Shown: positions 16,775-24,608 of the stretch, one piece after another
Numbering within the stretch: the stretch's first letter is position 1
How the letters are laid out: every line of letters starts with the position of its first letter
Assembly: GCF_019218745.1 (NCBI RefSeq)
Contig: NZ_JAHUXA010000001.1
Coordinates: 434,001-498,000 of the forward strand
Length of the DNA stretch: 64,000 bases
Source of the DNA: Enterobacter sp. ENT03
GTDB lineage: Bacteria > Pseudomonadota > Gammaproteobacteria > Enterobacterales > Enterobacteriaceae
Direction of reading: 5' to 3'
Program-made: the position numbers and the translations under genes
Notes under the pieces: model-generated
What the model was told of the DNA's origin: nothing
The model's input: only the letters and a program-made list of their open reading frames with translations
Databases searched by the model: none

Positions 16775-18100
16775 TTATCCCTGATATATATTTTCAGCCG
16801 TAAGCTCTTTCTTCTCAATAAACATTCCCCAGAAGGTCCAACCAGAGAAAGTGACTAACGCGCCGAGCATCATGGCTTCTTCGCCTGATGACCACAGCGC
16901 ATAGAAGCTGTAGATCGTGCCGATCAGCGCAATAAAGGTGTTCATTTTCGCCTGTCTGCCAGGCACGCCCGCCAGTCGTTGCATCGGGATCAGCGCGGCC
17001 ATCGACAGGACGTAAGGCACCAGATTGGTGACCACCGCCAGATTTACCAGACTGTTGAACTGTTTATTCAGCGAAGGGCTAATGGTCATCAGCGCAAGGC
17101 CCGTCTGGACGATGCCGAGAATAATCATCCCCACCAGCGGCGCATCGTGTTTCGTCACGCGAGAGAAAATCCGCGGGAAGTAACCAATGTCCGACGAGGA
17201 TTTAAACACCTGCGCCACGGTGAACTGCCAGCCGAGCAGCGAACCGATACAGGCCAACGCCATCAGAAACATCACCACGCTGCCAACGGTTGGCGTGAAC
17301 ATGGTGGCGTACGCCAGGCCAAAGGGCGCGGTGGAGTGCAGCAGATCCAGATTAGGGACAATCCCGGCAATCACATTGGTTGAAAGCACATAGATCACCG
17401 CGCATACCAGCGTCCCGCCGAACACAGCAATCGGGACATTTTTCTGCGGGTTCTCGACCGCATCCATATTGGCGCAGGCTGACTCCAGCCCCAGGAAAGC
17501 CCACAACGTCATGGAAATGGACGTCGAAATGGCAGAGAAGAAATCCAGTTTATTGGGATTCCACGCGCTGGCATACAACGACGGACTAAACCAGAACCAG
17601 CCGAGGACACACAGCCCGACGACAGGAATGATCACGCCCCACACGGTCACGGAGCCAATTTGCCCGGTGATCTTTGCGCCGCCAAAATTACACACCGTGG
17701 TGATCCACAGCACCACAATGGTTGCCAGACAGACGCCAACCGGGGAGAGTTCAACCCCCAGTAACACGCTGCCATAACCCACGGCAGAAATCGCAATGGC
17801 TATATTGGCGATGAGCAGACTGATGGCGTAGGTATAATTGGCAATAAAGTTGCCAGATTTACCAAAGGCATATTCCGCATAGCCGCCCATGCCACCACTT
17901 TTCGTACTAAAAAGTCCACATTTTGAAAATGCCCAAGCGAGGGCCAGCGAACCTAATGCCGTCACGAGCCAGGATATTATCGACATCGTACCGACTTCGG
18001 CGAGTTTAGTTGGAAGCATAATAATGCCTGACCCCAGCATATTAACCGCAGTTAATATGGTCAGATGCATCACTCCCATTTTATTTCCGGGATTATTCAT
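16775..18100 (-). CDS. PotE-like amino acid/polyamine antiporter
   Basis: This inner-membrane APC-superfamily antiporter of 441 residues has twelve predicted helices. It is close to E. coli PotE (putrescine/ornithine, 439 residues) and clearly distinct from CadB. PotE residues reported in substrate recognition are largely kept: the Cys62 equivalent in FSKCGLFS, Glu207 in FLGLESACAN, Trp292 in LLGWQFT and the Glu433 equivalent in KKEL. The Tyr425 equivalent is Trp (TFWGM). The partner gene is a lysine-type decarboxylase, so lysine/cadaverine exchange is likely. The start at 18100 matches the PotE N-terminus. The frame stays open to 18241, but that part has no homology and overlaps the end of the ner-like gene. 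Confidence 0.87.
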   Translation of the reverse strand: MNNPGNKMGVMHLTILTAVNMLGSGIIMLPTKLAEVGTMSIISWLVTALGSLALAWAFSKCGLFSTKSGGMGGYAEYAFGKSGNFIANYTYAISLLIANIAIAISAVGYGSVLLGVELSPVGVCLATIVVLWITTVCNFGGAKITGQIGSVTVWGVIIPVVGLCVLGWFWFSPSLYASAWNPNKLDFFSAISTSISMTLWAFLGLESACANMDAVENPQKNVPIAVFGGTLVCAVIYVLSTNVIAGIVPNLDLLHSTAPFGLAYATMFTPTVGSVVMFLMALACIGSLLGWQFTVAQVFKSSSDIGYFPRIFSRVTKHDAPLVGMIILGIVQTGLALMTISPSLNKQFNSLVNLAVVTNLVPYVLSMAALIPMQRLAGVPGRQAKMNTFIALIGTIYSFYALWSSGEEAMMLGALVTFSGWTFWGMFIEKKELTAENIYQG

Positions 18101-18168
18101 CGTTCCATCTCTGTATAATAAAAGCTGTGTATTTTTTTTCACATTGTCTTGCCGTGGCGTACAGTTAT

Positions 18169-18189
18169 TCAGCGCATCGCACTCTCCTT
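18169..18189 (-). promoter_or_regulatory. Candidate minimal leader ORF (Met-Arg-stop) with strong Shine-Dalgarno
   Basis: On the minus strand, AAGGAG is followed six bases later by ATG CGC TGA. It lies in the 118-base gap between the ner-like gene and the antiporter, and its stop is about 69 bases before the antiporter start. A ribosome site this good with a two-codon ORF could act in translational control or be the relic of a leader peptide. It may also be chance. Confidence 0.3.
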
Positions 18190-18218
18190 GTGTCGTGTTA
18201 ATAACGTAATGAAGAGTT

Positions 18219-18458
18219 TTATAAAGGCTTGCGAGACGCATTCAGATAACGACTGGGCCAGATATGTTCCGGTGCAACACCAAGCGCATCGGCAATAATG
18301 CGTTCGGCTTTCGGATAGGCACGGGATAACGCATTTTTTAGCGTGTCGGGTTTCAACCCGGCGCGTACAGAGAGTTCACGGATAGACACACCCTGCTTGT
18401 GCAGCGCCGCGACAATATCTATGCGGTTCCAGTCGGTACGCTCTTCATTTGCAGTCAT
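18219..18458 (-). CDS. Ner/Nlp-family helix-turn-helix DNA-binding protein
   Basis: This 79-residue protein closely resembles phage Mu Ner and the Nlp (SfsB) family. It shows the order DW-R-D-I-AAL, then a helix-turn-helix (ISIRELSVRAGLKPDTLKNAL-like, about residues 25-45), then AERIIADALGVAPEHIWPSRY. In Mu, Ner is the first early gene and turns down both early and repressor transcription. Here it is divergent from a CI-like repressor gene with a 192-base gap, as in a phage immunity switch. It lies upstream and on the same strand as the antiporter and decarboxylase, so it may regulate or be cotranscribed with them. No other phage genes are nearby. Confidence 0.85.
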   Translation of the reverse strand: MTANEERTDWNRIDIVAALHKQGVSIRELSVRAGLKPDTLKNALSRAYPKAERIIADALGVAPEHIWPSRYLNASRKPL

Positions 18459-18650
18459 AATTCGATTAACCTCTTTCTTTTACCCCATGGCATAACCCTA
18501 TGGGTGGACTCAATATCATGAAGCGGACATAGCATTGATCTCTTTTGAGGTAATAAAAAGTCCTGAATTGGATAAATGCGGCACGTCTCGCATATTTTTG
18601 GTCGCTTTGCGCATCAACTTGCAGAGTTGTATGAGGCAGGATGGAAGATA
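18459..18650. promoter_or_regulatory. Intergenic control region between the ner-like and repressor genes
   Basis: This 192-base AT-rich gap must contain both divergent promoters. An imperfect palindrome, ACCCCATGG / CCCTATGGGT, lies around 18481-18506. The octamers TTAACCTC near 18468 and GAGGTAAT near 18547 are close to inverted copies of each other. These are candidate operators for the two regulators. I cannot assign specific -35/-10 boxes with confidence. Confidence 0.4.
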
Positions 18651-19187
18651 ATGAAGAACGAACCCCTGACTGGTGATGAAGATACATCTGTGGAAGGACT
18701 GGCTTATCGGCTGCGCTTGCTTATCGGTTCACGCAGCACCCGCTCAGTAGCAAAAGCGTGGGATCTCTCCTACTCCACGCTGAATAATTATCTCAACCGT
18801 GGCACAGAACCTTCGCTGAGCATGGCGAAGAAAATTGCCGACCGGGAAGGCGTATCCGTGGAGTGGCTGGCCTCTGGCGTTCATAAAGAACTCCCTGATC
18901 TCACGGCAAATAATCCGGATTCAGCGCAGGAAAAGGCGCCTGCTGGGGATCCACTGGAATTCGCATGGTCCATGGTTTTCACCTCGCTTGATAAGAAAGA
19001 CATTGCGGCACTGCTCAAAGTCATTCACAAGGAAGGGGTGAAAGGAATTTTGCATGACTCCTGCCTGCAAAGTGATTTTGAACACCAGCTCTACAGCTTA
19101 TCAGCCAGCCAACGGGAGCGTTTTTACGCACAGGCCGCGGCGCTAATCGATGAGATAAAACACACCTACGGTACGAAAGACGAGTAA
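18651..19187 (+). CDS. Phage-type CI/XRE-like transcriptional repressor
   Basis: This 178-residue DNA-binding protein has an N-terminal helix-turn-helix of the CI-repressor type (about residues 12-60: RLLIGSRSTRSVAKAWDLSY, then TLNNYLNRG and the MAKKIADREGVSVEWLASG tail). The C-terminal half has no S24 peptidase signature that I can recognise, so RecA-driven self-cleavage is not supported. The start at 18651 has GGAAG upstream; the frame also has an ATG at 18576 with a poor ribosome site, which would add 25 residues. It is divergent from the ner-like gene and 117 bases before a lysyl-tRNA synthetase paralogue. The likely role is repression of the divergent promoters. Confidence 0.8.
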   Translation: MKNEPLTGDEDTSVEGLAYRLRLLIGSRSTRSVAKAWDLSYSTLNNYLNRGTEPSLSMAKKIADREGVSVEWLASGVHKELPDLTANNPDSAQEKAPAGDPLEFAWSMVFTSLDKKDIAALLKVIHKEGVKGILHDSCLQSDFEHQLYSLSASQRERFYAQAAALIDEIKHTYGTKDE

Positions 19188-19199
19188 CATGTTACGCTA

Positions 19200-19298
19200 A
19201 TGGAGATCGAACCGATCTCCATGCAGATCATTTTGCTTGCATTCAACATCCCTGCGGCAGTAAAGTGCCTGTCAGCAACCACTGTTAGAGAGGCTGAC
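19200..19298 (+). promoter_or_regulatory. Structured leader before the LysRS paralogue
   Basis: ATGGAGATCG and CGATCTCCAT form a perfect 10-bp stem with an AAC loop at 19200-19222. A second inverted pair, GTCAGC (19271-19276) and GCTGAC (19293-19298), encloses the GAGAGG Shine-Dalgarno candidate at 19288-19293. The first hairpin could terminate the repressor transcript, although only a short T tract follows. The second could hide the ribosome site of the next gene. Confidence 0.45.
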
Positions 19299-19304
19299 AC
19301 GAGT

Positions 19305-20807
19305 ATGGACACCACAGGTTACGAGCAGACGCTGAACGACGAGTTCAGCGTGCGAATGCAAAAACTGGCCCAGCTGCGCCGCAGCGGCAATGCCTTCCCC
19401 AACGACTTCCGCCGCGATGCTACAGCCGATCGGCTGCACCAGCTTTACGATGCGTTCAGCAAGGAAATGCTACAAACCCACAAAATCGCCGTGCGGGTCG
19501 CGGGCCGCCTGATGACGCGTCGGGTCATGGGTAAAGCCGCGTTTATCACGCTGCAGGATATGGGGGGTCGCATCCAGCTGTACGTTAGCGGGAAAGGCAT
19601 CGGCCAACAGCATTATGAGCAGCTGCTGCGACTGCTCGATCAGGGCGATATTATTGGTGCCGCCGGGGTGCTATTCAGAACGCAGACCGGGGAATTGACG
19701 CTTGAGTGCAGCGAGCTGCGCCTGCTCACCAAAGCAGTTAAACCCTTGCCGGATAAATTTCATGGTCTGACCGACCAGGAGAGGCGTTATCGTCAGCGCT
19801 ATCTGGATCTCATCGCCAACGAAAAAACGCGCCATACGTTTCAGACGCGCTCAAAAATCATGTCAGTCATCCGCACCTTCATGAACGCCCGCCAGTTTAT
19901 GGAAGTGGAAACCCCGATGATGCAAATGATCCCGGGCGGCGCATCGGCCCGCCCTTTCGTCACCCATCACAATGCCCTTGATCAGCAGATGTTTCTGCGC
20001 ATTTCACCGGAGCTGTATCTCAAGCGGCTGGTGGTGGGCGGCTTTGAGCGGGTGTACGAGATCAACCGTAATTTCCGCAATGAGGGGATTTCCCCGCGCC
20101 ATAACCCTGAATTCACCATGATGGAATTGTACATGGCGTATGCAGACTATAACGACCTGATAGATCTGACCGAAGCGCTGTTCCGAACGATAGCACTTGA
20201 GGTGACAGGCAAGACAGAAGTGAGATGTGGCGATAATACCTTTGACTTTGGCAAGCCATTTGACCGCCTGACGATGAAGGAAGCCATCATCAAATACGGC
20301 ACCGGCATCTCAATGGAAGAGCTGGACTCCCCGGCCCTGACCACCGCGCTTGCTGACAGGTTGGGGATTGTACCGGAAGCCAGCTGGGGACACGGGCGGC
20401 TCATTACCGAGCTGTTTGATGCGGTGGCTGAAAGTCAGCTTATTCAACCAACCTTTATCACCGAATACCCCGCAGAAGTCTCACCGCTGGCTCGGCGCAG
20501 CGATGAAAACCCACAGTTTACCGACCGGTTTGAATTCTTTATTGGCGGGCGGGAAATAGGTAATGGCTTTTCAGAGCTGAACGATGCAGAAGATCAGGCT
20601 GAGCGATTCCGCGAACAGGTCGCGAACCGCGATGCTGGCGACGATGAAGCCATGTTTTATGATGCGGATTACGTGACCGCGCTGGAGTATGGTTTACCTC
20701 CGACGGCGGGCCTGGGGATCGGTATCGACAGAATGGTGATGCTATTTACCGACTCCCCCACCATCCGTGACGTGATCCTGTTTCCGGCGCTGCGACCGGT
20801 TTCCTGA
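19305..20807 (+). CDS. Second class II lysyl-tRNA synthetase (LysS/LysU-like paralogue)
   Basis: This enzyme is expected to charge tRNA-Lys with lysine. The 500-residue protein has an N-terminal OB-fold anticodon-binding domain (about 60-150) and a class II catalytic core. Motif 1 is FMEVETPMM (199-206), motif 2 runs from [14 protein letters not shown] to [11 protein letters not shown] (249-276), and motif 3 is [13 protein letters not shown] near 470-482. By recall, identity to E. coli LysU is about 65%, lower than for other genes in this window. That indicates a divergent paralogue, not the housekeeping lysS, which lies elsewhere in enterobacteria. ATG 19305 is chosen because homology starts there; the frame is open upstream to 19200. 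In E. coli, lysU also lies near cadBA. Confidence 0.9.
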   Translation: MDTTGYEQTLNDEFSVRMQKLAQLRRSGNAFPNDFRRDATADRLHQLYDAFSKEMLQTHKIAVRVAGRLMTRRVMGKAAFITLQDMGGRIQLYVSGKGIGQQHYEQLLRLLDQGDIIGAAGVLFRTQTGELTLECSELRLLTKAVKPLPDKFHGLTDQERRYRQRYLDLIANEKTRHTFQTRSKIMSVIRTFMNARQFMEVETPMMQMIPGGASARPFVTHHNALDQQMFLRISPELYLKRLVVGGFERVYEINRNFRNEGISPRHNPEFTMMELYMAYADYNDLIDLTEALFRTIALEVTGKTEVRCGDNTFDFGKPFDRLTMKEAIIKYGTGISMEELDSPALTTALADRLGIVPEASWGHGRLITELFDAVAESQLIQPTFITEYPAEVSPLARRSDENPQFTDRFEFFIGGREIGNGFSELNDAEDQAERFREQVANRDAGDDEAMFYDADYVTALEYGLPPTAGLGIGIDRMVMLFTDSPTIRDVILFPALRPVS

Positions 20808-20827
20808 ACCCATCAGGGGGCGTGACT

Positions 20828-21091
20828 ATGTGTCAGGTGGTCCTGCATGTTAGTGAACGAACGGGCTGCGTATGCAGCCTGAATGAGCGCGGGGAATTTG
20901 TTATCGCAACAGTGCTTTCCAGCAGCGTTATTCATGCAGGCGACCTGGTGGTGGAAAGCGGTTGTAACAGCGGGCCAGTGAACGTGTTTAATGTGACGCA
21001 GGATGCCTGGCTGACGCTGGACGTTCACTGCCGTACGCGTTCGGAGATCTATGCGAGGAAATTACTGAATACGATGGCGAGCGAACCATAA
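20828..21091 (+). CDS. Small hypothetical protein downstream of the LysRS paralogue
   Basis: This 87-residue protein is not recognised. It has no signal peptide or membrane segment, starts MCQVVLHVSERTG, and is mostly beta-prone with four scattered cysteines (CVC near the N-terminus, GCNSG and VHC further on). AGGGGG lies eight bases before ATG 20828, which supports real translation; an in-frame GTG at 20822 is too close to that site. It begins 20 bases after the LysRS stop, so the two are probably cotranscribed. The function is unknown. Confidence 0.6.
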   Translation: MCQVVLHVSERTGCVCSLNERGEFVIATVLSSSVIHAGDLVVESGCNSGPVNVFNVTQDAWLTLDVHCRTRSEIYARKLLNTMASEP

Positions 21092-21118
21092 ATTGGGATG
21101 TGCAGGTGCTATTCAGGC

Positions 21119-21148
21119 AAAAAAAACCGCCGGTAATACCGGCGGTGG
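21119..21148 (-). terminator. Terminator of ymdF
   Basis: ACCGCCGG and CCGGCGGT form an 8-bp stem with a TAATA loop, followed on the minus strand by a run of seven T residues. It also lies just after the plus-strand hypothetical gene and may end that transcript weakly. Confidence 0.8.
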
Positions 21149-21211
21149 GGACAGGTCAACACGCTGATGGAAATGTAAATAAGGCGTGCCTCTTGTCTTA
21201 GCTAAGCAGCG

Positions 21212-21391
21212 CTACTCGCTGTTACCGCGGCTGCCGTGGCTATTTTTGCCCCCTTTTTTTCCCGCTTCAGATGCACGTTCAGGGTTATTTTTGAAATTAC
21301 CCCCACTTTGCTGGCCACCTTTACGACCTGCTTCTGATGCTCGATCACGGTTTTCAGCGAAATTACCTGAACCACCACGATGGTTTGCCAT
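21212..21391 (-). CDS. ymdF: YmdF, KGG-repeat general stress protein
   Basis: This 59-residue, very hydrophilic protein has two copies of the KGG (Con-10) repeat, NFAENRDRASEAGRKGGQ and NFKNNPERASEAGKKGGK. It belongs to the small stress-protein family of YciG/YmdF, which is controlled by RpoS in E. coli and has been linked to motility and stress. The start has a strong GGAGGT seven bases upstream. Its place next to wrbA is the same as in E. coli. Confidence 0.93.
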   Translation of the reverse strand: MANHRGGSGNFAENRDRASEAGRKGGQQSGGNFKNNPERASEAGKKGGKNSHGSRGNSE

Positions 21392-21777
21392 TCTGACCTC
21401 CAGAACTGTTAAACATTAGACATCATGCTGCATTACGTTGACGAGATTTCTGTCTACTCGCAGCGCGAAACCCGTAAGGTTTGCTGCGCCACATGACTTA
21501 AGCTTAGCCAGAAAGGCGTATCCAGCCACCTGGCAGTAATATTCTGCAACATCAATGTCGCCGTTAACAGAATATTTGCGCCTCGCAATCCATAAATATC
21601 TCTTATGACTTATAAAATCCGAAGCGGCAAAAATGTTTCATTTTGCGACAAAATAGCCGTCATTCGTCATTGCTGTTTCATTCTCTTAACAGAACGCGGA
21701 ATGCTCGATGGATGCGCAGGGGAAGAATTTTCATGTGCTACGCTTATTTTGAGATTTGTTAAGCGAAGGGGAGTGAC
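21392..21777. promoter_or_regulatory. ymdF-wrbA intergenic region with a sigma-S-like wrbA promoter
   Basis: This 386-base gap between two divergent stress genes holds no convincing gene. Upstream of wrbA, CTACGCTTA at 21738-21746 is preceded by TG. It matches the extended -10 form preferred by RpoS and is about 32 bases before the start codon, as expected for the RpoS-dependent wrbA gene. No -35 box is clear. The rest of the gap is unassigned. Confidence 0.6.
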
Positions 21778-22395
21778 ATGCAAACAACAGACGGCGCGAA
21801 AGCCCGTGTACTGGTGCTCTACTACTCCATGTACGGGCACATCGAAACGATGGCGCAGGCCATTGCCGAAGGTGTGCAAAAGGTGGAAGGCGCTGAAGTT
21901 ACCATTAAGCGAGTTCCTGAAACCATGCCACCTGAGCTGTTCGCCAAATCTGGGGGAAAGGCGCAATCTGCACCGGTGGCAACGCCGCAGGAATTAGCGG
22001 ATTACGATGCCATCATCTTTGGCACGCCAACACGCTTTGGCAACATGGCAGGCCAGATGCGCACCTTCCTCGACCAGACGGGCGGCTTGTGGGCCTCCGG
22101 CGCGCTGCACGGCAAGATCGCCAGCGTATTCAGTTCTACCGGCACGGGCGGCGGGCAGGAGCACACCATCTCTTCAACATGGACGACGCTTGCACATCAT
22201 GGAATGGTTATCGTGCCCATTGGTTACGGGGCGAAGGAACTTTTTGATGTTTCACAGGTTCGCGGCGGTACCCCTTATGGCGCAACCACTATTGCCGGTG
22301 GCGATGGTTCCCGCCAACCCAGCGCTGAAGAGCTCGCTATCGCCCACTACCAGGGCGAATATGTCGCGGGTCTGGCTGTGAAACTGAAACACTAA
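21778..22395 (+). CDS. wrbA: WrbA, NAD(P)H:quinone oxidoreductase
   Basis: WrbA is a tetrameric FMN flavodoxin-like enzyme that reduces quinones by two electrons, avoiding semiquinone formation during oxidative stress. The 205-residue protein shows the FMN-binding loops [18 protein letters not shown] and [10 protein letters not shown]. It is seven residues longer at the N-terminus than E. coli WrbA ([13 protein letters not shown] instead of MAKVLV), and no alternative start codon lies closer. GGGGAG lies just before the ATG. yccJ follows after 19 bases. Confidence 0.96.
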   Translation: MQTTDGAKARVLVLYYSMYGHIETMAQAIAEGVQKVEGAEVTIKRVPETMPPELFAKSGGKAQSAPVATPQELADYDAIIFGTPTRFGNMAGQMRTFLDQTGGLWASGALHGKIASVFSSTGTGGGQEHTISSTWTTLAHHGMVIVPIGYGAKELFDVSQVRGGTPYGATTIAGGDGSRQPSAEELAIAHYQGEYVAGLAVKLKH

Positions 22396-22414
22396 TCTGA
22401 CAGGAGTAAGACGA

Positions 22415-22642
22415 ATGCCAACTCAAGAATCCAAAGCACACCGCGTAGGCGAATTTGCCACTCTGCGAAATACCTCTCCTGAGATTGCAGAGGCCATTTT
22501 TGAACTCGCTGATTATGATGAAAAACTGGCGGAGCAAATCTGGGAAGAAGGTAACGATGAAGTGTTGATCCTCGCCTTCAAGAAAACCGATAAAGACTCG
22601 CTGTTCTGGGGCGAGCAAACCATCGAACGTAAAAACGTCTGA
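22415..22642 (+). CDS. yccJ: YccJ, small protein cotranscribed with wrbA
   Basis: This acidic 75-residue cytoplasmic protein has the same length as E. coli YccJ and is close to identical, for example in [21 protein letters not shown]. Its molecular function is unknown. It starts 19 bases after wrbA behind an AGGAG site, and the two genes form an RpoS-dependent operon in E. coli. Confidence 0.93.
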   Translation: MPTQESKAHRVGEFATLRNTSPEIAEAIFELADYDEKLAEQIWEEGNDEVLILAFKKTDKDSLFWGEQTIERKNV

Positions 22643-22648
22643 TCTGCT

Positions 22649-22672
22649 TTCCCCCGCCGCCCGGCGGGGGAA
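22649..22672. terminator. Hairpin between convergent yccJ and agp
   Basis: TTCCCCCGCC and GGCGGGGGAA form a 10-bp stem with a GCCC loop. It probably acts as a bidirectional terminator, although T runs on either side are short. Confidence 0.65.
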
Positions 22673-22681
22673 TGGCCATTT

Positions 22682-23923
22682 TTACTTCGCGACCGTCTTC
22701 AGAATGGCATTGAATTTATCGATCTCACAAAAACCCTGCGCGTCCACCGGACAGCCGTTCAGAGCCAGCGTCACACGTTGGGCAGGGGCTGCCAGCGTTA
22801 ACACATCCGCATTACGGATCTGCTTCGCGCTCTGATAGACATACTCAATTTTCATCAAATCGCGGTTACCTGCCGTATCGTGCCAGCGCTGGAAGACGAT
22901 TTTGCCGCCAATTGGCGTGCGCTCGTACTGGTCGTGTAACTGGTAGGGTTTGAAATCAAGTGCGGTCAGCAGGGAGGCAATGTTTGAATCGTGCCCGACC
23001 ATCAGGGTGACTTTTGCTGGCCCACCAGCGTCATTCACCAGCACTTTTTCAATGTATTTCACCAGCGGTGCCGCCACGTTACGCGCCACTTCCGGGGAGG
23101 TGAATAATGAATCCTGATAGCTGTTTTTCAGCTGCGATAAGACCCGCCACTGCTGGTCAGTTTTGATCTCGCCCCATGCGACCTGATCCATCGGGAACCC
23201 TTCGTAATACTGCAACGTAAAGGCATCCACCAGCGAATTACCCACTTTCAGTGGCCCGGAAACACCAGGTTCTTTCTCATATTTTGCACTGAAGGAATCT
23301 TTCGCGTCTGCCAGCGAGCACTGCTGCTTCTCTTTACAGGCGGGGGAATCCTGATAATGGGTAATTTTTTCCAGCAGCTGGTAGCTTTCTCCCAGCTTAA
23401 ATTCTTTGCGTTTGGTTTCCATGGCCTGTACGGCCTGCTGATCGAAGGCCGCAGAGTCATCGGTGATCACCGGGTTAAACACCGGGTCCATGGTGCCCAT
23501 TTTTTCCTGATGATGGACCGGGATGTCGCAGCCAGGGAACGCACCGGTAATAAAGAACTGTGCGGTGGCAACGGTGCGCTGCAGGCTGTTTGCATAAGCG
23601 TAAACGCTGTCAGTTGCCGGACACTCAACGGAGGTGACCAGTTTTTGCTCCGCCAGCCATTCCCGCATGTAATGGCCCATATAAACTTCCAGCACGCCAC
23701 CTTTGGTCGTTAACTGTCCACCGGGCACGTCCCACTCAGGCCATTCGTTAGGGGTAGATTGTTCCAGTACGCTGCCATTGTTCGCCAGCGGCGCACGAAG
23801 ATTATGCCGGCTCATGATCAGCACCTGCTGGAGCTGATACCCCTGCGGGGCGTCTTGCGCCTGTGCAGGCAATGCGGTCAGGGTAAGCGCAGCAATCACC
23901 GCCGCCAGTAATGTTTTTTTCAT
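22682..23923 (-). CDS. agp: Agp, periplasmic glucose-1-phosphatase
   Basis: Agp is a histidine acid phosphatase that releases glucose from glucose-1-phosphate in the periplasm and has some phytase activity. The 413-residue protein starts with a signal peptide (cleavage after AQA near residue 22). It has a variant of the RHGxRxP active-site motif, here SRHNLRAPL, and the C-terminal HD motif as GHDSN. The Asn in the first motif is also found in E. coli Agp. The start at 23923 gives the E. coli length; upstream in-frame codons add no homology. Confidence 0.95.
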   Translation of the reverse strand: MKKTLLAAVIAALTLTALPAQAQDAPQGYQLQQVLIMSRHNLRAPLANNGSVLEQSTPNEWPEWDVPGGQLTTKGGVLEVYMGHYMREWLAEQKLVTSVECPATDSVYAYANSLQRTVATAQFFITGAFPGCDIPVHHQEKMGTMDPVFNPVITDDSAAFDQQAVQAMETKRKEFKLGESYQLLEKITHYQDSPACKEKQQCSLADAKDSFSAKYEKEPGVSGPLKVGNSLVDAFTLQYYEGFPMDQVAWGEIKTDQQWRVLSQLKNSYQDSLFTSPEVARNVAAPLVKYIEKVLVNDAGGPAKVTLMVGHDSNIASLLTALDFKPYQLHDQYERTPIGGKIVFQRWHDTAGNRDLMKIEYVYQSAKQIRNADVLTLAAPAQRVTLALNGCPVDAQGFCEIDKFNAILKTVAK

Positions 23924-24072
23924 TCCATCATCCTCATTTCGCGTTGAAAAATAAGTGTGACAGATTTGTGACATTTTTCTTGAAGCGATGCCGCAAAGTT
24001 TGGCATGACCAGCAGTAATTTTTTCGCGCAGACACCGTTCACGGCAGCAAAGGCCCTGACTTTCGCTTTACC

Positions 24073-24116
24073 TTGCGTTGCAAGCCTCGTATGATGATAA
24101 CTGTATAAATAACCAG
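24073..24116 (+). promoter_or_regulatory. LexA-regulated promoter of the DinI-like gene
   Basis: CTGTATAAATAACCAG at 24101-24116 matches 13 of 16 positions of the LexA box, including both CTG and CAG ends. It overlaps a plausible promoter: TTGCGT (about 24074), 17 bases, then GATAAC. This places the next gene in the SOS regulon. Confidence 0.75.
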
Positions 24117-24130
24117 TTTCCGGAGGAAGT

Positions 24131-24370
24131 GTGTTTGTAGAGTTAGTTTATGATAAGCGTAACGTCGCCGGGCTTCCTGGCGCCCGTGAAATCATACTGA
24201 ACGAACTGACACATCGTGTTCATCGTATTTTTCCCGATGCCGATGTGCGCGTTAAACCCATGCAGGCTAATTCACTGAACAGTGATGCCAGTAAAAGCGA
24301 TCGCGAAAAGCTGAACAGAATGCTGGAAGAGATGTTTGAAGAAGCTGACATGTGGCTGGTTGCTGACTAA
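24131..24370 (+). CDS. DinI/MsgA-like SOS protein
   Basis: This 79-residue protein belongs to the DinI family and is closest to the MsgA-type branch. It has the hydrophobic N-terminal strand (FVELVYDK), the central helix (REIILNELTHRVHRIFPDADVRV) and the acidic C-terminal helix (NRMLEEMFEEADMWL). DinI binds RecA and modulates its filaments and co-protease activity; a similar role is likely. It starts with GTG and has a near-perfect GGAGGAAGT ribosome site. The LexA box upstream fits an SOS role. Confidence 0.85.
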   Translation: MFVELVYDKRNVAGLPGAREIILNELTHRVHRIFPDADVRVKPMQANSLNSDASKSDREKLNRMLEEMFEEADMWLVAD

Positions 24371-24385
24371 GCCCTCATGATTTAA

Positions 24386-24421
24386 CAGGCCGGTCTTGCG
24401 CAGCAGGCATTTACCGGCCTG
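24386..24421 (+). terminator. Hairpin after the DinI-like gene
   Basis: CAGGCCGGT and ACCGGCCTG form a perfect 9-bp stem with an 18-base loop, followed by a poor T tract. Confidence 0.5.
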
Positions 24422-24608
24422 TGCTATGCCTTTCCGTTCATTTCCCCCGTTATCCCTCCCACCAAAAGCACCCCAGCATAACGCATCAACTTAATTACAT
24501 TCACCAGCTGTATATATCGTCATCACTCAAACTGGCGATATGATTGTGCTCAAAGACAGCGTTTTCTTTTAATGCCATAAAACCTAAAAATAATCAGGGC
24601 ATTAAACA

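Noticed and set aside
18101-18241. N-terminal extension of the antiporter to 18241
   Set aside because: The extra 47 residues have no hydrophobic or family character and overlap the ner-like stop. Homology to PotE begins at 18100.
14627-21091. Complete prophage around the ner/repressor pair
   Set aside because: Only two phage-type regulators are present. There is no integrase, transposase, lysis or structural gene, and no flanking direct repeats were seen.
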